From the NCBI GenBank assembly GCA_010093485.1, contig MU001500.1, positions 1,126,198 to 1,190,197 on the forward strand: 64,000 nucleotides of DNA. Reading direction: 5' to 3'. A program made the translations under genes and the position numbers. Positions 10,455 to 20,735 of the stretch are shown here, one piece after another. Below the pieces are notes generated by a model. It was not told where the DNA came from. It saw only the letters and a list, made by a program, of their open reading frames with translations, and ran no database searches. Source of the DNA: Karstenula rhodostoma CBS 690.94 (Eukaryota > Ascomycota > Dothideomycetes > Pleosporales > Didymosphaeriaceae). Position 1 is the first letter of the stretch. Each line of letters opens with the position of its first letter.

Positions 10455-12610
10455 ATGGTATCTCTCCGCGCTTGTTTAAGTTTTTTCGTTACGTTCAGGG
10501 TCATTGTCGCATATAAATTCCCATACGAAAGCGTTCAGCTCACCGATGCTGACGTTGCTAACAACTCCGACATCACGTTTGGTAGATTCCCTGGCGTTAT
10601 CAAAGCACAGTGCAAGGCTTTCCCGGGTGACAGCAACTGGCCGACAACTGATCGATGGGATGTTTTCAACTCAAGCTTAGGAGGATCGTTGTTCAAAGCC
10701 ATCCCTCCTGCAGCAGCTTGCTATTCAGGGATATATGAGAATGCCTCCAAGTGCGCCGCTTGGCGACAGCAATCCAGGAGCTCACTTTCCGTGTACGTTG
10801 GTTTGCCTTCCCCAGCTTCATTGTAAAGCTGATCGAAGAACAGGAGCGAAGATCCTTTGATACCATTCAATCAGTGGACGTTGGGAAATCCTTGTCCAGT
10901 GCCTGGTGCGACGCCTCCAGGATCAAACGTCACAAGTCCGCCTCTTTCTGCTTGTCATATCGAGTATTTCCCAGCCTATGTTGTGAACGTTTCTACGGTG
11001 AAGCATATTCAGCTCGCTATCAACTTTGCAAGAAACAACAACATTCGGCTCACCATCAAGTAGGGCAGTTTCTCAATCTAGTATCACTCTTACTGATGTC
11101 TACAGGAACACAGGTCACGATTGGCTCGGTAGAAATACTGGAGGTGGTGCGCTTCAGGTGTATGTGCATCATCTGAAGGATTTTGAGTATCTACCGTCTG
11201 TTCAAATTGGGAGATATGAAGGGAAGGCCGCCAGAGTCGGTGTAGCCTTGGAGCAATACGAATTGTTTCCCCACATGGAGGAAAACAATATTACCTTGCT
11301 TGCTCCTGGTTCCTCGACAGTCGGTGCGTACGGTGGTTACATGCAAGGAGGGGGCTTTTCATACATCACATCTAAATTCGGGCTCATGGCCGATCAAGTA
11401 CTCGCATTGGAAGTTGTGACAGCGGATGGAAGGTTCGTCCATGCTGATCCTAAGGAAAACGAAGACTTATTTTTCGCTATTCGAGGAGGGGGTCCGAGTA
11501 AGTGTTCTCTGTTCTCATCCATCTTTAAATCAATTATTGACTCTTCGCGCACTTTTACAAGCCGCAGCCCATTTTGAGATCTTCAATGCTAACAGCCTCT
11601 CAGGCAACTACGGTATTGTCACATCAGCCATTGTCAAAGCTTATGACTCAATCTCTGTTGCTCGCATGAACTTCAACTTCCAGACTGGCGTAAACTTTGA
11701 GCAATCGAACATTACCACATGGGTGGATAACTCAACCGTATACGCAGAAGCTACAAAGGAACCCTTCTGGAACGGCGTCGATGCCTACTTTGCGCATCTC
11801 GTGCGTATAAATGATGCAAAGGGTATCGGTTGGAACACTCTCTCGACTCAAGCTCCGAATCCAATCTTCAATAGAACTGAACGATTATTTTCGTTCACCG
11901 GCCAGGTCATTATACCTGGTATATCCGCGGGTGACTTCAGCAATTTTGTCGCTCCCATCACCCAGGACTTGCGCGACGTTGGGATCGATATTAAAGCTGC
12001 TGTCGGCTGGTGGCCAACCTACCCTTCATACTCGTTCCGACCCAACGGCCCCGGCGAGGCTGTTGGAAATGGCCGCTTCGTCTCACGTCTCTTTCCGCGC
12101 TCCATCTTTGAGGACGCCAACTCCCCAGAGTTCGTCAAAGCTATGGCTGCCATACGTACGTGGGTGGAAGAAGGACACTACAACTTCCATAGCGTCGATT
12201 ATCACCCGTCTTATGCCACAGCGGGCTACCCGGGCCAGGACTCTGCAGTCAACCCGCATCTGCGGACTGCCATCATGCATGCGACAGGCTTTGATACAGG
12301 TAGCTACGGTCCCGAGCGTACGCCCGAAGAAATGATTGTGAGTCATGCCAGACTGAATGCATACGCGCAGAAGTGGCGCGACGCGACTCCTGGGAGCGGG
12401 GCATACATGAACGAGGCCGATACCGAAGAGCCTGATTTCCAGGAGAGCTTCTATGGAAACAACTATAACAGGCTGTTGGGTATCAAGAAGGAGAGAGATC
12501 CCTGGGGCGTGTTCTATGCCGTTACAGGAGTCGGTAGTGACGAGTGGAGGGTGGAAGGGATCGACGGGCTACCGACACAGCAAGGCAGGTTGTGCCGGAG
12601 ATCCGAATAG
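10455..12610 (+). CDS. Secreted FAD-linked oxidoreductase, BBE type
   Basis: Four exons (10455-10792, 10844-11059, 11106-11497, 11604-12610) join in phase to 650 residues. The ATG at 10455 starts a signal peptide (MVSLRACLSFFVTFRVIVAY); a second in-frame ATG lies upstream at 10416. A FAD_binding_4 (PCMH) domain follows, with NTGHDWLGRNTGG, whose His is the usual covalent FAD attachment site, then GGYMQGGGFSYITSKFGL and GGGP-NYGIVTS. The C-terminal BBE domain ends with FYGNNYNRLLGIKKERDPWGVFY. Family members oxidise alcohols, sugars or alkaloid-like metabolites with oxygen, outside the cell or in secretory compartments. The second Cys used for bicovalent FAD linkage is not evident. Intron 3 (106 nt) contains a copy of the short interspersed repeat. 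The substrate is unknown. Confidence 0.88.
11530..11570 (+). repeat. Short interspersed repeat, copy C (partial), inside an intron
   Basis: About 40 bp (attgactcttcgcgc-acttttacaagccgc) match the 5' half of repeat copies A and B with a few substitutions. It lies wholly inside intron 3 (11498-11603) of the FAD oxidase gene. The gene's other two introns are 46-51 nt, so this one is about twice as long. Confidence 0.75.
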
Positions 12611-13173
12611 ACAAAGAGCGTATCTGTGGTAGAGCTACCTTGCTTCCAGATGCAAATAGTAAACGGTGCGGAGACAAATCTCGACCTTTAAACGCAGACA
12701 TAGATTGTTATTCAGCTACGTACCTGGTTTCTTTTCTCCAGAATTTACGATCTAGAATTTGAAGCTTAGGTTCGAACAGTCAGACACATGGTTTTATATG
12801 TATACTAGGGCGATGTTATATTTGGTTAGTCGTTGCATGTTGACCTGAAGGCTCTCGTCACTCCAGTCCCTTAACAATTGATATTCGGCCGACAGCGAGC
12901 GTTGCAAGATGCCAAAAATCATAGATAGAATTATATAGGGTAACTAAGCAGATATGTCCTAGCAACACTCTCTCATCTTGGAAATTATTAGAGAAAGGTA
13001 CACGCCACTACTACAAGGAATGCAAAAAAGGAACCAACACTCCCGAAGCCTCCCGTTCGGCCCCGCTTAGAGCTCACCTCCCAGCTGCCTAAGCTGTTTG
13101 GTAAGGGCAGAACCTACTGAGGTTGCTTCGGAAGTGAACCAAGTCCAATCTATCATCCCCTCATCCCCTCACT

Positions 13174-13315
13174 CATCCCAATCCTATCAGGGCACTCGGG
13201 CGGTCAAGGAAAGGTACTCGCTCGGGTCAAGGCCGGGCCGGCCCCTTCCCAAGCTCCAGCCAATCCCATCATCGTACTCTGACGGTCAGGGAAAGGCTTT
13301 TACTAAGGTCAAAGC
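13174..13315 (-). repeat. Diverged ~82 bp tandem duplication downstream of a tRNA-like head
   Basis: Segments 13174-13234 and about 13257-13315 align at roughly 70 percent by eye. Both contain, on the plus strand, aatcc, then ggtca-ggaaagg, then ggtcaa-gcc. They follow directly after the tRNA-like B box when read on the minus strand, so they may be the body of a tRNA-derived element. Confidence 0.55.
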
Positions 13316-13409
13316 CGACAGTGGGAATCGAACCCATGACGTTTCACACATCTGACGATATGCGAACTGGTTTCCAAAGCTTTGCGTGACCGTTAAGCCA
13401 CACGCCGCT
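13314..13409 (-). other. tRNA-like sequence or SINE head, degenerate
   Basis: On the minus strand there is a good B box (gggttcgattccc at 13335-13323) and, about 55 nt upstream, an A-box-like tggcttaacggt (13400-13389). The 3' end actgtcggc resembles a serine-type acceptor. The 5' end does not pair with it and the D and anticodon stems are poor. A functional tRNA is therefore unlikely. A tRNA pseudogene or the Pol III promoter head of a SINE fits better. A T-run suitable as a Pol III terminator lies at about 13029-13024. Confidence 0.4.
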
Positions 13410-13724
13410 TTCAATGGTTACTAGACATCCTGAAAAAAATGATATATATAGTGGCGGTATTTCCTTGTTTCCTGAATCGCTGTCCGGACATTTGAATGGA
13501 GCGTGGTGAGAGTTGAAAGTGAGAGGTCAACGACCACTGTTTGAATAAACGTTACGCACCTTTCGACTGTTTGGGCACAACACCCGGCAATTTTCCTGAA
13601 TATCTTATTTTCACGTCGCCAAACATTGAAAGCTTCCGGGGTCTATGTTGAGAGCTATACTAGTATCAATGCATATTATGTTGGCTTGGTACAATGGGTC
13701 AAGCTCACGGCATACTCTAGCTTT

Positions 13725-13794
13725 ATTTACATGGCCATTGCGTTTTGCCGGCTTCCAGAAGCTCGCGAAGTATCATATTTGATTTACATGGCCA
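13725..13794 (-). repeat. Short interspersed repeat, copy D (degenerate), with 13-bp direct repeats
   Basis: The 44 bp insert 13738-13781 contains ttgcgttttgccg-gcttccagaagc-cgcgaag, matching copy B in the same plus-strand orientation with several changes and a small deletion. It is flanked exactly by the 13-bp direct repeat atttacatggcca at 13725-13737 and 13782-13794, consistent with insertion by a mechanism that duplicates its target. Confidence 0.65.
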
Positions 13795-14252
13795 ACATCA
13801 TGATCGTCTTTCATTCTAATCTCAAGATCACCACATATGTGACTTATAGATACCAGGATTTTACAAAAAAAACATGAACGACATAAGTTGAGGCGCCCTC
13901 AAGTGGTCGTATCTAGCGCCATCACGGCTGCCTTTATGCCAAATTGACGTGTTGGGCTTAGGTTTCACCACGGCGACGCTTTCGAAGAAGCAAGGCGTGT
14001 GCCGTTACCTTGGTGAGACCATGGTTACCAAAAGTTAAGTACATTGGAAAATTCAACCCAACTTCGATCTGCGAGCGCGCCCAAGTTCCCGCTGACCGGT
14101 GAAGTCTTGTCGTTCACCTTCACCTAATTACTTAATCGAGCACTGACCTCTTCCGCTGCTGAACATTCAAATAGCAACCCGCCGCTGCGTCCCTCCACCG
14201 TATCGACGCACCAGACCGCTCTCGTGCCCGCCCGGGGTCGCTACTTGCCGAC

Positions 14253-15348
14253 ATGGAGCTGTCACATACCGCCGCAGTGTCGCTTCACCAGAAGCTGGTC
14301 GTCATGTTCACCAAGAAGCTTGCTCCGATTCCGAAGCTGAGCTTCATGGGTGAGCGCAAGCCAACGTAAGTAACAACCTACCAGACAGCGTGAAAGAGGC
14401 ATCTTCTAACTTAACAACTACCAGTCTCGACGATTACTACAAGCTCAATGACGCCTGTTTCCCGGCCCGTATCCCTATGTCCGTCTCTCTCCCTTACTGC
14501 TTCGACAACTACAACCTCTTCGCCTCCAACGAGTTCTCGGGCTGCAAGTTCGAGGGCCGCTTCGATATCGCACGTGCTACCTGGTTCTGGAGTCTCGACA
14601 AGACCCACACCTTCTCGCGCCAATCGAGCCAGGCGCTGGTCAACTTCCTCCTCGCTGCCATAGTCTTAGCTAAGCCTGAAGATCCCAAAAACAAGCAACT
14701 GATAGAGTTCATTCACAAGTTCCGTGTCGCCTTTGTTGCCTATAACTTCCGCGTTCCCGAATTCGATGATCAAGAAGGCTTCCTTAGCTTCTGGTACCAC
14801 AACACCAGATACGACCTCATTGAGTTCTCGAACCGTACTTTGAAGAAGATCTTCAGGAAGATCAAGGAGCTCAAGCACGGAGTGCCGTCATAAATGCCTT
14901 TCCACCCCGCCGACTTTCTGGACAAGGCTCGGCTTCAAGATCCTGCTCTCTTCTCACAATACGCTGTCGTCTGGGCGGTGCAGTGGCTGGTCGACATGAA
15001 GAAGGATTTCGAATGGGTCGATGATATGGAGAAGGGGCACAACGCGTCGGCGCGTGTCTTCGAGGATGGCCTAGCTGCTAGCTTGGCAGGTATTGGGATG
15101 AACAACGATGTGAGTTACCTGAGTGGCAATGACCTGGCGACAGCCACTAACGCTCACGTGTGCAGCTTCCTACCTACCTCACCCAGGAGCACTTCACCCG
15201 TCCCGAGACGCAAGCCCTGCTCAAGGATATCGAAGAGATCAAGCCTGCCGACGAGAAGCACAGCGTCATGTGGATGGACCCGAAGGCTGCTGCGGACCGA
15301 ATCCTGAACAGCGACCTGAGCGCGATGCTTCAGAAAATGAAACTCTAG
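14253..15348 (+). pseudogene. Unknown conserved-looking protein, frame broken by one in-frame TAA
   Basis: Exons 14253-14365, 14425-15109 and 15166-15348 join in phase to 327 codons, but codon TAA at 14891-14893 interrupts the frame in exon 2. The next codon, at 14894, is ATG in the same frame. Both sides have the look of real coding sequence: helical, aromatic-rich stretches before (FDIARATWFWSLDKTHTF) and after it (QYAVVWAVQWLVDMKKDFEW), and a proper intron with matching phase in each half. I recognise no family. Explanations are a disabled gene, stop-codon readthrough, an unrecognised 45-nt intron (gtgccg to acaag, poor donor), a sequence error, or two abutting genes of about 194 and 130 residues. 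Confidence 0.6.
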
Positions 15349-15717
15349 TCCTGTCCCATGACATACCTCTTCGATATATCAGTGTGTATACTGAATTACT
15401 CCTCCTGGAGCAACACAGTATACTCAGACTTTTGAGGAGGCACTGCATCTTTGGACTTGTTGCCAGAATTGGGTAATAGAGGCACTTCACGGCATCTTGG
15501 ACGGTGTTTAACGGACTCGGGGTTACATAGTGTTCACGTTTAGTGAACAGCGATACCTGCGCATGATAGCCTTTGGTTGACAATCACAACTATGGAATGA
15601 GTAGCCCGAGTTATGAGGAATCTAGTATTCACGCATTGTATTCTTCCTTCAAATCCGTGACGACCCTGACTGTTACCGTTTATAGTTGCCCAACCGATCC
15701 AACAAAGGTCACATTGG
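15349..15717. other. Convergent spacer
   Basis: This 369 bp lies between the 3' ends of two convergent genes. Nothing else is recognised. Confidence 0.5.
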
Positions 15718-17933
15718 TCATTTCCGTCGAGCAAGCGAGACTGAACAGAGCTGGATTCTTTCCTCGGCGCTCATGAGTATGATCTCATCCCTTATGTATG
15801 GAAGCCACACTGTGCAAAATGGCTCATCTTCTAATGTTGATATAAATCCATCGAGCCAATCTAGACGTGCCGAGATATCTGGAAATACCCGATTTCTCTT
15901 GTACCAATGTGATCGTTCGCGTCGAAAAGCAGGCGATATCATCGAGGTGAGGAAGTCTGCCCCGGTAATATCTTGTTTCAGGGCAGCATCTAAGAAAGCT
16001 AAAGCGCGAACTGACCATGGTTCGTAGGTGGTGGATCCGGTTCGGTGGTAGTTGGCAGTATGGCGAAGGTAGTGGTACATACCGATTTAGTATATTCTGC
16101 ACACTCTGGACACATTGTGGCTCGCTCATTGGGATGCCAATAACTAAGGCACTCATAGCACCGCACTATCCCCAGCTGTATGGGGCTCAATGGGGCTCGT
16201 CCTAACTCGTAAACGTCGCTAGCGGGGCCAAGTAGACCCATCCACGGCTTCTGCACCATGGCAGTATTTTCGAATGGTGCAGGAGAAGCAGTTGTGCTGA
16301 TACCGTAGCTACGTGGGCGCCCGGAGAGTAAATCTAGGGGTACCGGCGGTAGCGGACTAGGCTGGAGAGTTACCTCCAGCGTTGTCTCGAGGTTGGACGC
16401 GTGATTTTCAGGTCGGCCAAGCCGAGCGATTTCAAACTCGGACAGGGTATCTTTCGTAACTGCACTGTCTCCGAGTGTCGCAAGAGTGGAAGATGTCAAC
16501 TTCGACGGCGCAGGAAGCCCCGCGAATGTCGCGAAAGATTCCTCAGCCGTGACGCTAACAAAACGCTGCCGTTTTATGTGCCTTCTTTCTGCCACTAGTC
16601 TCACTCGTTTAAACTCTCGCACGTCGTCTTCACCTTCTAGATCATCCTTGGCCAATCTTCGCTTGCCGGGCCTAAGTGGCCCGCTCAGTTGTGCAGAAAA
16701 GCTTGGCTTCCCAAATGCAGATGTCATTCTCCAAGGATTCGGTAAAGGAACAGGCGGCGGCGGTTCCACTTCCGTGACAACAGTGATCCGACGGAACCAC
16801 ATCAAGCAATTCGAACACCGTGTATCGGCGTCACTCGCGTTCGGGGACGAAGTCTGGCAGCCCGGACATGTACTGATATCTGTGCCCTCGTTCGCAGCTT
16901 CACTACTCTCGTGACTGTGAAAGATGAAACTCATTTCTATGCGCTGGCCAGGTAGGAACACTCTCTGCCAAGGGCGTGTCTGGTCGATGTCCCTTCGTGT
17001 AGCCTTCTCTTGGAGTCCATACTGCTTATCCTGGACCTTTTTGAAGCCTTGAAGATCGCGGAAGCGAAGCTCGAGCACAGCATTAAATGCTTCCCATGAC
17101 GTAACGAATTGTAGGTGGACAGGTGCTATCCGGCCGATTGGGTCTTCCAGTATGAAAGGCTCTTCGATCAGGGTACGTTCAAGGCGACTTGAGAGAACAG
17201 TTTGTATGCTTACAATCGCATGATAGGTCGCAATATTGGTGGCTATTACCTTGTGCATGAGTGACTTCAAGTCAGTCCCAAGTTGGCGTAGCCAGTCGAG
17301 CCTCAGAGCATCCGCTATCTTACTTATGGATATGTTTCCCTGGGTGATATGTTGTGTAGCATTGTCGATGCGGCCCCTAACATCTAGCAGTAGGGCCTGT
17401 TGGCTTGAAATTCGCTGCTCGTTCTGTTGCTCGATTTTGTTCAGTTGGTTTTTGACATCCGTCTTATTGAGAGCTAGCAAATTCCTAGGTAGATCTCAGT
17501 ATCCATTGGCAAAACATAGCGGCAGGTCTTACACATTGGCTGTCGCCAATAGCATCTGCAGGCTTGAGCTTGTCCCTACAATTTCCACACGGAATCGCTG
17601 TACAGCCTCTCTTTCTCCCACGCGCCATCGCACTCCCATTACTGCTTTCTTCACGATGTTGGGACTCTGACCGTCCTCGAACGAGTTCTTGTACTTCTTC
17701 ACTCGGTCTAAGAACTCGGCCACCAAGATCTTACATTGATTCGACGCTCTCTGCGCCGTTTCGCACAAGCCTTGAAGTTCGGGTGTGGATCCGTTACCGT
17801 GGGTCCTTGTGAGCAAATCAATCTCTAGAAGGGCTCGGTCGAGTATCCAAAGTTCGCGGATTACAGAGCGGTACTCAGCCTTGGAGCCGCGTGCCTCATC
17901 AAGGGCGTCGACAAGGTCCTTGACAAGAAGCAT
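15718..17933 (-). CDS. Fungal ubiquitin-like-domain (ULD) protein with zinc-ribbon motifs
   Basis: Three exons (17933-17533, 17484-16079, 16010-15718) can be joined to 699 residues. The N-terminal region (LVKDLVDALDEARGSKAEY) and the domain at about residues 235-320 (EEPFILEDPIGRIAPVHL, ending GQRIEMSFIF) match the widespread fungal family with a ubiquitin-like fold (ULD_2 type), often near signalling or NACHT-like proteins; its function is unknown. Two CxxC pairs follow (CPGC-CSNC, and CYEC-CPEC near the end of exon 2), suggesting zinc binding. The 3' exon (FLTSMISPAFRRERSHWYKR) needs the weak donor gtacca at 16078 instead of the better gtatgt three bases before it, which would lead to a stop. 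The expected N-terminus, 17974-17935, is one base out of frame. Confidence 0.7.
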
Positions 17934-18177
17934 ACTGATATGATGTCGCCAACTGAGCCAAAAGTTATAGGCATTTTGTAGTGGATGCTGAGCTTAAGTG
18001 ACAATGTGGTAGTAGGTTTATGAGTGTTGCGCAACGTTGGCTCAGCCTTCGTCGCTTATGCAAGGCAGATCACGAGGTTTCTGTGGCAACCTCGTAAAGT
18101 TCGTGCATTCGCAGCCTCATCGCTCGAGCCTGGATCACGACGGGTCAGACCATCAGCGCAAGCAGCGACCCATGAGG

Positions 18178-19236
18178 TCATTCTTCCACAATCGCTGTAA
18201 GCACGAAGCTCGTGCAGAAGCCCGCACCAAAGAACTTGATCGTCCCGGGTATCTCAATCTCATTCCAAAAGCCGCTCACCATGTCGTTCTTCACCTTGTC
18301 ACCAAGGCTCTCCAGGTTTCCGCAATTGCCATGTTTCCCCCAGCCCCAGCTGATTAGTCTCCCATCTCTGGTCAAAGCAAGGACATGCTCACTTCCGACT
18401 GCTATTTGTTCGATAAGCGGCAGCTTGCTAGGCAATAGCGCCCACATGTTGTCTTTACCCCAAGCTGTGAGGCTGCCGTCTTCATGTAGTACAAATACTG
18501 CGTGCCATGTCGCCCCGATTTGTTTCCAACCTTTGATGTTTGCAGGCATGGAGCTACGTAGGGAAAACTTGTCTCGGCCAAGCAGATAATGTTCGCCTGT
18601 GGACGGATCCGAGGCGAGATATGTAAATTCTTTGCCGCACACAACTTTAACAGGTCGGAAGGGGATGCTTTCTTCGATGAGAGTAGGCTCAGTGATTCTC
18701 TGCTGTGCTGACAACTTCGGCCCTAGTTGGTCAAGCCTCGACTTGCCCCAGCCGAACACGTCGCCATTGGATAGGATGGCAACGTAATGCCAATTACCAG
18801 CCGCGAAGTCAATGACCGTATGAGGCAATACATTTTCGGCGAAGGTTCCCTCACCCCAGCGACTTGTGCCTTCGACTAAAATAGTCGTGGCTGTTGTATT
18901 ACCGGGCATATCAGGGACCTCGTTCCTGATGTAGGCAGAAGACTCGCAAGCAGCCGCGCAGAGCGTAACACCCATCTTATCAGATATCTCGAAATGATCG
19001 ATCCTTGGCTGTCCGGATGGTACGGGGCCCAGTTGAAGCTTCTCGGCACTACCTGCATGGTGCAGCGATCCGTCGGAGGCGATGATGAGTGTGTGATTAT
19101 CGCCGCCACAGACGGCACTGATGCCTTTCTCTTCAGGCCATGAGTGCGCAATCGTAGGAGTCTGGACTATCTCCTCGGCCTGAATGCCGAGCTGGCCTTC
19201 GCCGTTGCTGCCGAAGACGTATAGTCGGTAAGGCAT
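18178..19236 (-). CDS. RCC1-repeat protein, ATS1-like
   Basis: A single exon gives 352 residues of RCC1-type beta-propeller repeats, for example YVFGSNGEGQLGI at the start, VCGGDNHTLIIASDG, FAAGNWHYVAILSNGDVFGWG, and LALTRDGRLISWGWGKHGNCG near the end. RCC1 family proteins are exchange factors for small GTPases or scaffolds. This short, propeller-only type resembles yeast Ats1, an alpha-tubulin suppressor linked to tRNA wobble-uridine modification. The start ATG at 19236 immediately precedes the first repeat, so it is well placed. It is divergent from RPS16, with 345 bp between the start codons. Confidence 0.85.
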   Translation of the reverse strand: MPYRLYVFGSNGEGQLGIQAEEIVQTPTIAHSWPEEKGISAVCGGDNHTLIIASDGSLHHAGSAEKLQLGPVPSGQPRIDHFEISDKMGVTLCAAACESSAYIRNEVPDMPGNTTATTILVEGTSRWGEGTFAENVLPHTVIDFAAGNWHYVAILSNGDVFGWGKSRLDQLGPKLSAQQRITEPTLIEESIPFRPVKVVCGKEFTYLASDPSTGEHYLLGRDKFSLRSSMPANIKGWKQIGATWHAVFVLHEDGSLTAWGKDNMWALLPSKLPLIEQIAVGSEHVLALTRDGRLISWGWGKHGNCGNLESLGDKVKNDMVSGFWNEIEIPGTIKFFGAGFCTSFVLTAIVEE

Positions 19237-19581
19237 GTCGACTGCTAACTAGGTTTCGACCTTTTCCTCGCTCTGTCTGCGCGAAATGTGAAAACTCCAA
19301 TCAAAAGCGCTGAATCAGCTGCAGAATGCGATCCTGATCTATGCTCATCGAATTGCAAAGTTATACGTTGGTGAGGGAAACGGGGTCGCTGCCGAAACGT
19401 TCTGGGAGGGTTGCAGGCTTACTAAGGCACATCGCCGCTACGCTACGCCGAAAGTTCGCACTAGCGCCCATTGGTTCGCTTAGCATTTTGCAACTTCCAC
19501 ACTTTCGACATCGACGAACCTTTGCTTCTACGACGACAGCGCTATCACCACCGCACGCAACTAACTACACAGTCGCCCACC
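19237..19581. other. Divergent promoter region, RCC1-like / RPS16
   Basis: 345 bp between two divergent start codons, presumably a shared promoter region. A pyrimidine-rich stretch lies before the RPS16 start. No specific site is identified. Confidence 0.5.
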
Positions 19582-20196
19582 ATGTCTACCCAGAGCGTGC
19601 AATGCTTCGGCAAGAAGAGGACCGCGACTGGTACGCTCCTACTCTCCCTCACCCCTGCGCGCAATATCGCGAACCCAAGCTAATATCTCCCAGCCGTCGC
19701 CCACTGCAAGGTACATTGAATGCCAGGACCCGTGACGGCAATCATACTGATGATATGTCTAGGCTGGCAAGGGCCTCGTTAAGGTCAACGGAAAGCCCCT
19801 CAGCCTTGTGCAGCCCGAGCTGCTCCGCTTCAAGGTCTACGAGCCCATCCTGATCCTCGGCCTCGACAAGTTCGGTACGCGCACCCACACCCGCAGGAAG
19901 CAGGCATGAAGTGAAGTGAAGGGCATCACTAACACCAGCACACAGCCGACGTTGACATTCGCGTGCGCGTCTCCGGTGGTGGTCACACCTCGCAGATCTA
20001 CGCCATCCGTCAAGCCATCGCCAAGTCCATCATCGCTTACTACCAGAAGTATGTCGACGAGCACTCCAAAAACCAGCTCAAGCAGGCCCTCGTCCAGTAC
20101 GACCGCACACTCCTCGTCGCCGATAACAGGCGGTGCGAGCCCAAGAAGTTCGGCGGTCCCGGTGCCCGCGCCAGGTACCAGAAGTCGTACCGTTAA
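19582..20196 (+). CDS. RPS16: 40S ribosomal protein S16 (uS9)
   Basis: Four exons (19582-19630, 19694-19710, 19763-19874, 19946-20196) give 142 residues, matching the usual 140-146 of eukaryotic uS9. It begins [20 protein letters not shown] and ends [14 protein letters not shown], the C-terminal tail that reaches the decoding P site. Exon 2 is only 17 nt and encodes most of AVAHCK; without it the frame is lost, so it must be spliced in. The body contains [19 protein letters not shown] and [16 protein letters not shown]. Ribosomal protein genes in fungi often have early introns like these. Identification is near certain. Confidence 0.97.
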
Positions 20197-20735
20197 ACGC
20201 GCCGCGGTCGCGTTTGTGCGGAGCGTCTGGCACGGAATGGAATGGTGGATGGCATATGGTGTTCATTCGTGGGCTTTTACATCTGTTCATGGGTCTCATT
20301 GAATTGGAGGAAGAGCATGATGGAATGCTACGGGCGACCTGATGGGACTCGGATCTTGTCACGATAAAAATGAACACATTGGTTGCAAGCACACTTGGCT
20401 TGTGACGAGACTTAAAGCGGTCCGATTCGTGAGGATGAGGAATGTGCATAATGTTGATGAATTCTTAGCGTACGGCGAGCAGATCGTGAGACGCGCCACC
20501 GTATTTGTCAAATTCCACGTTTGCGTGATGCTACACGTTCACGACGTACGCCTCGGAATGATTCCCCGTCCGCAGCAGAGTTGTCACAACGTTCTTATAC
20601 CCTACTAAACATGTACCAGGGTATCCCTCTATTAATTCGACCGCTGAATAAAAGTTCTCGCACGTGGACGTTATGATCTGATTAGTAGCAACATTCGTCG
20701 GCCGTAAAGCTCGCCCCATCTCGTTGATATATCGC
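20197..20735. other. Convergent spacer RPS16 / ChAPs
   Basis: About 540 bp between convergent genes. An open frame that runs from the ChAPs gene through to 20531 on the minus strand follows an unspliced intron in the wrong frame, so it is not protein. Confidence 0.6.

Larger units (their letters stand above)
12611..14252. other. 1.6 kb gene-free accessory spacer
   Basis: No credible coding gene is seen on either strand. It carries a diverged ~82 bp tandem duplication (13174-13315), a tRNA-like sequence on the minus strand (13314-13409) and repeat copy D with direct repeats (13725-13794). The last few hundred bases are the promoter and leader of the gene at 14253. Confidence 0.6.

Noticed and set aside
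20531..20735. C-terminal 65 codons of the open frame after the ChAPs gene
   Set aside because: They arise by reading through the intron at 20953-20904 and then in the wrong frame. Splicing gives the conserved C-terminus ending at 20736.
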